This document shows, in pieces, positions 63,301-64,000 of a stretch of 64,000 bases of DNA. The DNA comes from Reichenbachiella carrageenanivorans (lineage in GTDB: Bacteria > Bacteroidota > Bacteroidia > Cytophagales > Cyclobacteriaceae). A program made the translations under genes and the position numbers. Numbering within the stretch: the first letter of the stretch is position 1; every line of letters begins with the position of its first letter. Under the pieces are notes generated by a model. It was not told where the DNA came from. It was given only the letters and a program-made list of their open reading frames with translations, and did no database searches. Location: the NCBI RefSeq assembly GCF_025639805.1, contig NZ_CP106735.1, forward strand, positions 3,753,501 through 3,817,500, written 5' to 3'.

Positions 63301-63409
63301 CTTCTTCTAATAACGACGCTGTTTCATTAAACTGGGTAGTTCCACACCGATCTTGCGCATGAGTCCATTGGCCAAAACCCAGCAAAAAAAGAAATAAAAG
63401 GATTTTCAA
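60398..63409 (-). CDS. M43 cytophagalysin-type metalloprotease with T9SS sorting domain
   Basis: About 1003 residues from the TTG at 63409, which gives a clean signal peptide (KILLFLFLLGFGQWTHAQ). No ATG is available upstream; another TTG at 63505 would overlap the nifU-like gene. The zinc site HETGHWLGLRH is at about 238-248, followed by a Cys-rich stretch and the Met-turn region near VCMNLFT. Then come two long beta-sandwich modules and the C-terminal sorting domain (MRAFPNPASDYINV, NGMYLLQVLG). It is an extracellular protease sent out by type IX secretion. Confidence 0.9.
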   Translation of the reverse strand: MKILLFLFLLGFGQWTHAQDRCGTTQFNETASLLEEDESKAQFEDWLKTRINLKQARSRQFDLLSTVVYEIPVVVHVVHNGESLGTNGNIPDAQILNQIETLNEDFRRLNDDASDTPTDFLPVAADVNIEFVLAKRDSEGLPTTGIVRVKGNQSNYTLSEAEALAANSYWPAEEYFNIWVADLRGDLLGFAKFPISNEPGMDVEPNLNRLIDGVYVDYAYFGTAHNADSFSKGRTMTHETGHWLGLRHVWGDGGCGVDDYCADTPAQSSSTSGCPDVGDAFSCSSNDMFQNYMDYTDDVCMNLFTKEQSDRMRVVLESSPRRKELLSSLGGIAPVLVDNDLGVRAIISPTFGNCNATIVPSVEVRNYGTNDITSFNLEVLVDEAVIETKLVTDVLTQGQSTVVSFSSYTLTSDVLEVSYKVAQVNAMTDANVENDCKWVKVFLPVSTTIPFLEEFTNEELAAVPNWKLSNNKTETPAWTYEEAPKLIATNVAATLNYFGSTDDHFGEQDYLISPVFDLSNVTAADFKFKYAYASLSGNQTDALTVVVSTDCGATFPKDNIIFQEIGADLATVSQSATTYVPSGPGDWVTVEESMSQFLGEEVVIAFIGNNGGGNQIYVDDIELYSVAVNDYDIAIVETVGPPVVSCSGDVTINVEIKNFGEYEVNIFEIAYQIGDQGEQMTIDDVLIPSGLSGVVSLDISDVDQGSHELTVSVSRPNGVLDQDPSNNFTVAYFDVDDFSEEIPLRERFTKLLESSDWHFVRSDAPADWVMSEFRVDNVSNYAPTVRGYELTNLGVENWMVSPVLDFSNTDAASMTFDVSYANKTGRNEQLEVWGSVDCGETYTIELYNKKGGNLAVKPSDTEWVPKDSLDWRNEFLALEELVGFSEVRLAFVVTNENGNNLYLDNIELYVSDEEEQLEITETMRAFPNPASDYINVKFNFNIKEEVLIRLVSLDGEIITEESFPNTINQTYRLNRLPVTNNGMYLLQVLGRYTNLSSKVYIRK

Positions 63410-63488
63410 ATCAATAGCATTTTTTATCAAACTTCTTGAGAAAACGCTAGTTGACTTAATTAATTGATTGAGTTGAGCAAATATAAGT

Positions 63489-63752
63489 TTAGCTAACTGG
63501 AGCAATATTTACTGCTTTAATGGATTTCACTTCGGGAGCTACTCTCTTTACAGCTTCCTCTATACCTGCTTTCATCGTCATGGGAGACATAGGGCACGAT
63601 TCGCATGCACCTAGCAACTCTACGAGTACCACATAGTCATCGTCTATATCAAGCACCTTCACGTCTCCGCCATCGGCCTTCAGATAAGGTCTAATGTTGT
63701 TGATTGCTTGATCAATCTTGGCTAAAAGCTCCTGTTTTAAATTTGCATCCAT
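63489..63752 (-). CDS. NifU C-terminal-like Fe-S scaffold protein
   Basis: 87 residues from the ATG at 63752. The core IRPYLKADGGDVKVLDID and the C-x-x-C in ACESCPMSPMTMK are those of the NifU C-terminal/Nfu family, which carry a shared iron-sulfur cluster. It sits 27 bases after the Mrp-type ATPase, a usual pairing. Confidence 0.93.
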   Translation of the reverse strand: MDANLKQELLAKIDQAINNIRPYLKADGGDVKVLDIDDDYVVLVELLGACESCPMSPMTMKAGIEEAVKRVAPEVKSIKAVNIAPVS

Positions 63753-63779
63753 CTTTATCAATGACTTGTTACGGTAAAT

Positions 63780-64000
63780 TTAGTTCATTTGAACAATCTT
63801 TGTCTTCTCTTTCGACGCATTTCTGATTGCTACTCTTCTGGCTACATTTTGTGCCAATTCGCTAAAGGCCTCCTCTGTCACCCCATCCTTCATCACGGCT
63901 GGGTATCCACTGTCTCCACTTTCGCGAATAGATTGAACCAAAGGAATTTCTCCTAAAAACGGAATATCATACTTTTCAGCCATTTTCTTCCCTCCGTCCT
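63780..64000 (-). CDS. Mrp/ApbC-type Fe-S carrier ATPase, C-terminal part (cut by window)
   Basis: Only the last 73 codons or so are in the window, beginning in frame with DGGKK then MAEKYDIPFLGEIPLVQSIR. That line and the SGDSGYPAV segment are typical of the C-terminus of Mrp/NBP35 P-loop ATPases. The P-loop and CxxC lie beyond 64000. It continues off the right edge and pairs with the NifU-like gene. Confidence 0.85.
   Translation of the reverse strand, partial: DGGKKMAEKYDIPFLGEIPLVQSIRESGDSGYPAVMKDGVTEEAFSELAQNVARRVAIRNASKEKTKIVQMN

Overview
The window comes from a member of the Bacteroidota, most likely a marine-type Cytophagales/Flammeovirga-like lineage. This rests on several independent signs: promoters of the TAnnTTTG type, starts with almost no Shine-Dalgarno sequence, two proteins with type IX secretion (T9SS) C-terminal sorting domains, a type III glutamine synthetase, a GSCFA protein, and an arginine pathway that carbamoylates an N-acylated ornithine. 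The DNA is AT-rich throughout. No rRNA, CRISPR array or insertion sequence was seen. One tRNA (Asp, GTC) lies at the left edge.

Left part (0.4-14.1 kb): a surface-polysaccharide and phosphonate region. It holds a Wzi-type outer-membrane barrel, three putative glycosyltransferases, a SyrD/PvdE-type ABC exporter, a Stealth-family sugar-phosphate transferase, a LicD-family transferase and a LicC/PntC-type nucleotidyltransferase. The complete 2-aminoethylphosphonate (AEP) pathway follows: PEP mutase with an N-terminal cytidylyltransferase domain, phosphonopyruvate decarboxylase and AEP transaminase, then a phytanoyl-CoA-dioxygenase-like enzyme. The simplest reading is that AEP, perhaps hydroxylated, is activated with CTP and placed on a capsule or cell-surface glycan by LicD or Stealth.

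Middle (14-31 kb): secreted, lipoprotein and housekeeping genes (Ntn-hydrolase, a four-repeat secreted protein, an LPP20-type pair, a PD40 propeller, alkyladenine glycosylase, DUF2911, TPR lipoprotein, glnN, rsmE). A compact toxin-immunity island follows. A 974-residue effector carries three peptidoglycan-binding-like modules and a C-terminal M15 (VanY-like) metallopeptidase. Behind it are three related immunity lipoproteins. The second and third are each preceded by a start-less fragment of the toxin's own 3' end, joined through the same ATGA overlap. This is the most notable system in the window.

31-40.7 kb: a sensor-like membrane protein, a thioredoxin-fold protein, a hotdog thioesterase, a DinB-family gene broken by a one-base homopolymer shift, a gamma-carbonic-anhydrase-like protein, a flavin-binding PPOX protein divergent from a MocR regulator with a perfect inverted repeat between them, a FIST sensor-histidine kinase pair, and a J-domain/KTSC protein.

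40.7-49.9 kb: an almost complete arginine operon on the minus strand (GNAT-argG-argC-proC-argD-argF'-argB-argE-argH). The carbamoyltransferase has Ser90 at the residue that decides N-acetyl- versus N-succinyl-ornithine. The operon is preceded by a candidate 27-codon leader peptide with clustered Arg codons and overlapping hairpins, which suggests attenuation.

50-64 kb: GSCFA protein, rpsF-rpsR-rplI, surE, a DUF4136 lipoprotein, the carboxynorspermidine dehydrogenase/decarboxylase pair, two T9SS cargo proteins (one an M43 cytophagalysin), a PASTA protein, ddl, a NifU-like protein and the C-terminal end of an Mrp/ApbC ATPase cut by the window edge.
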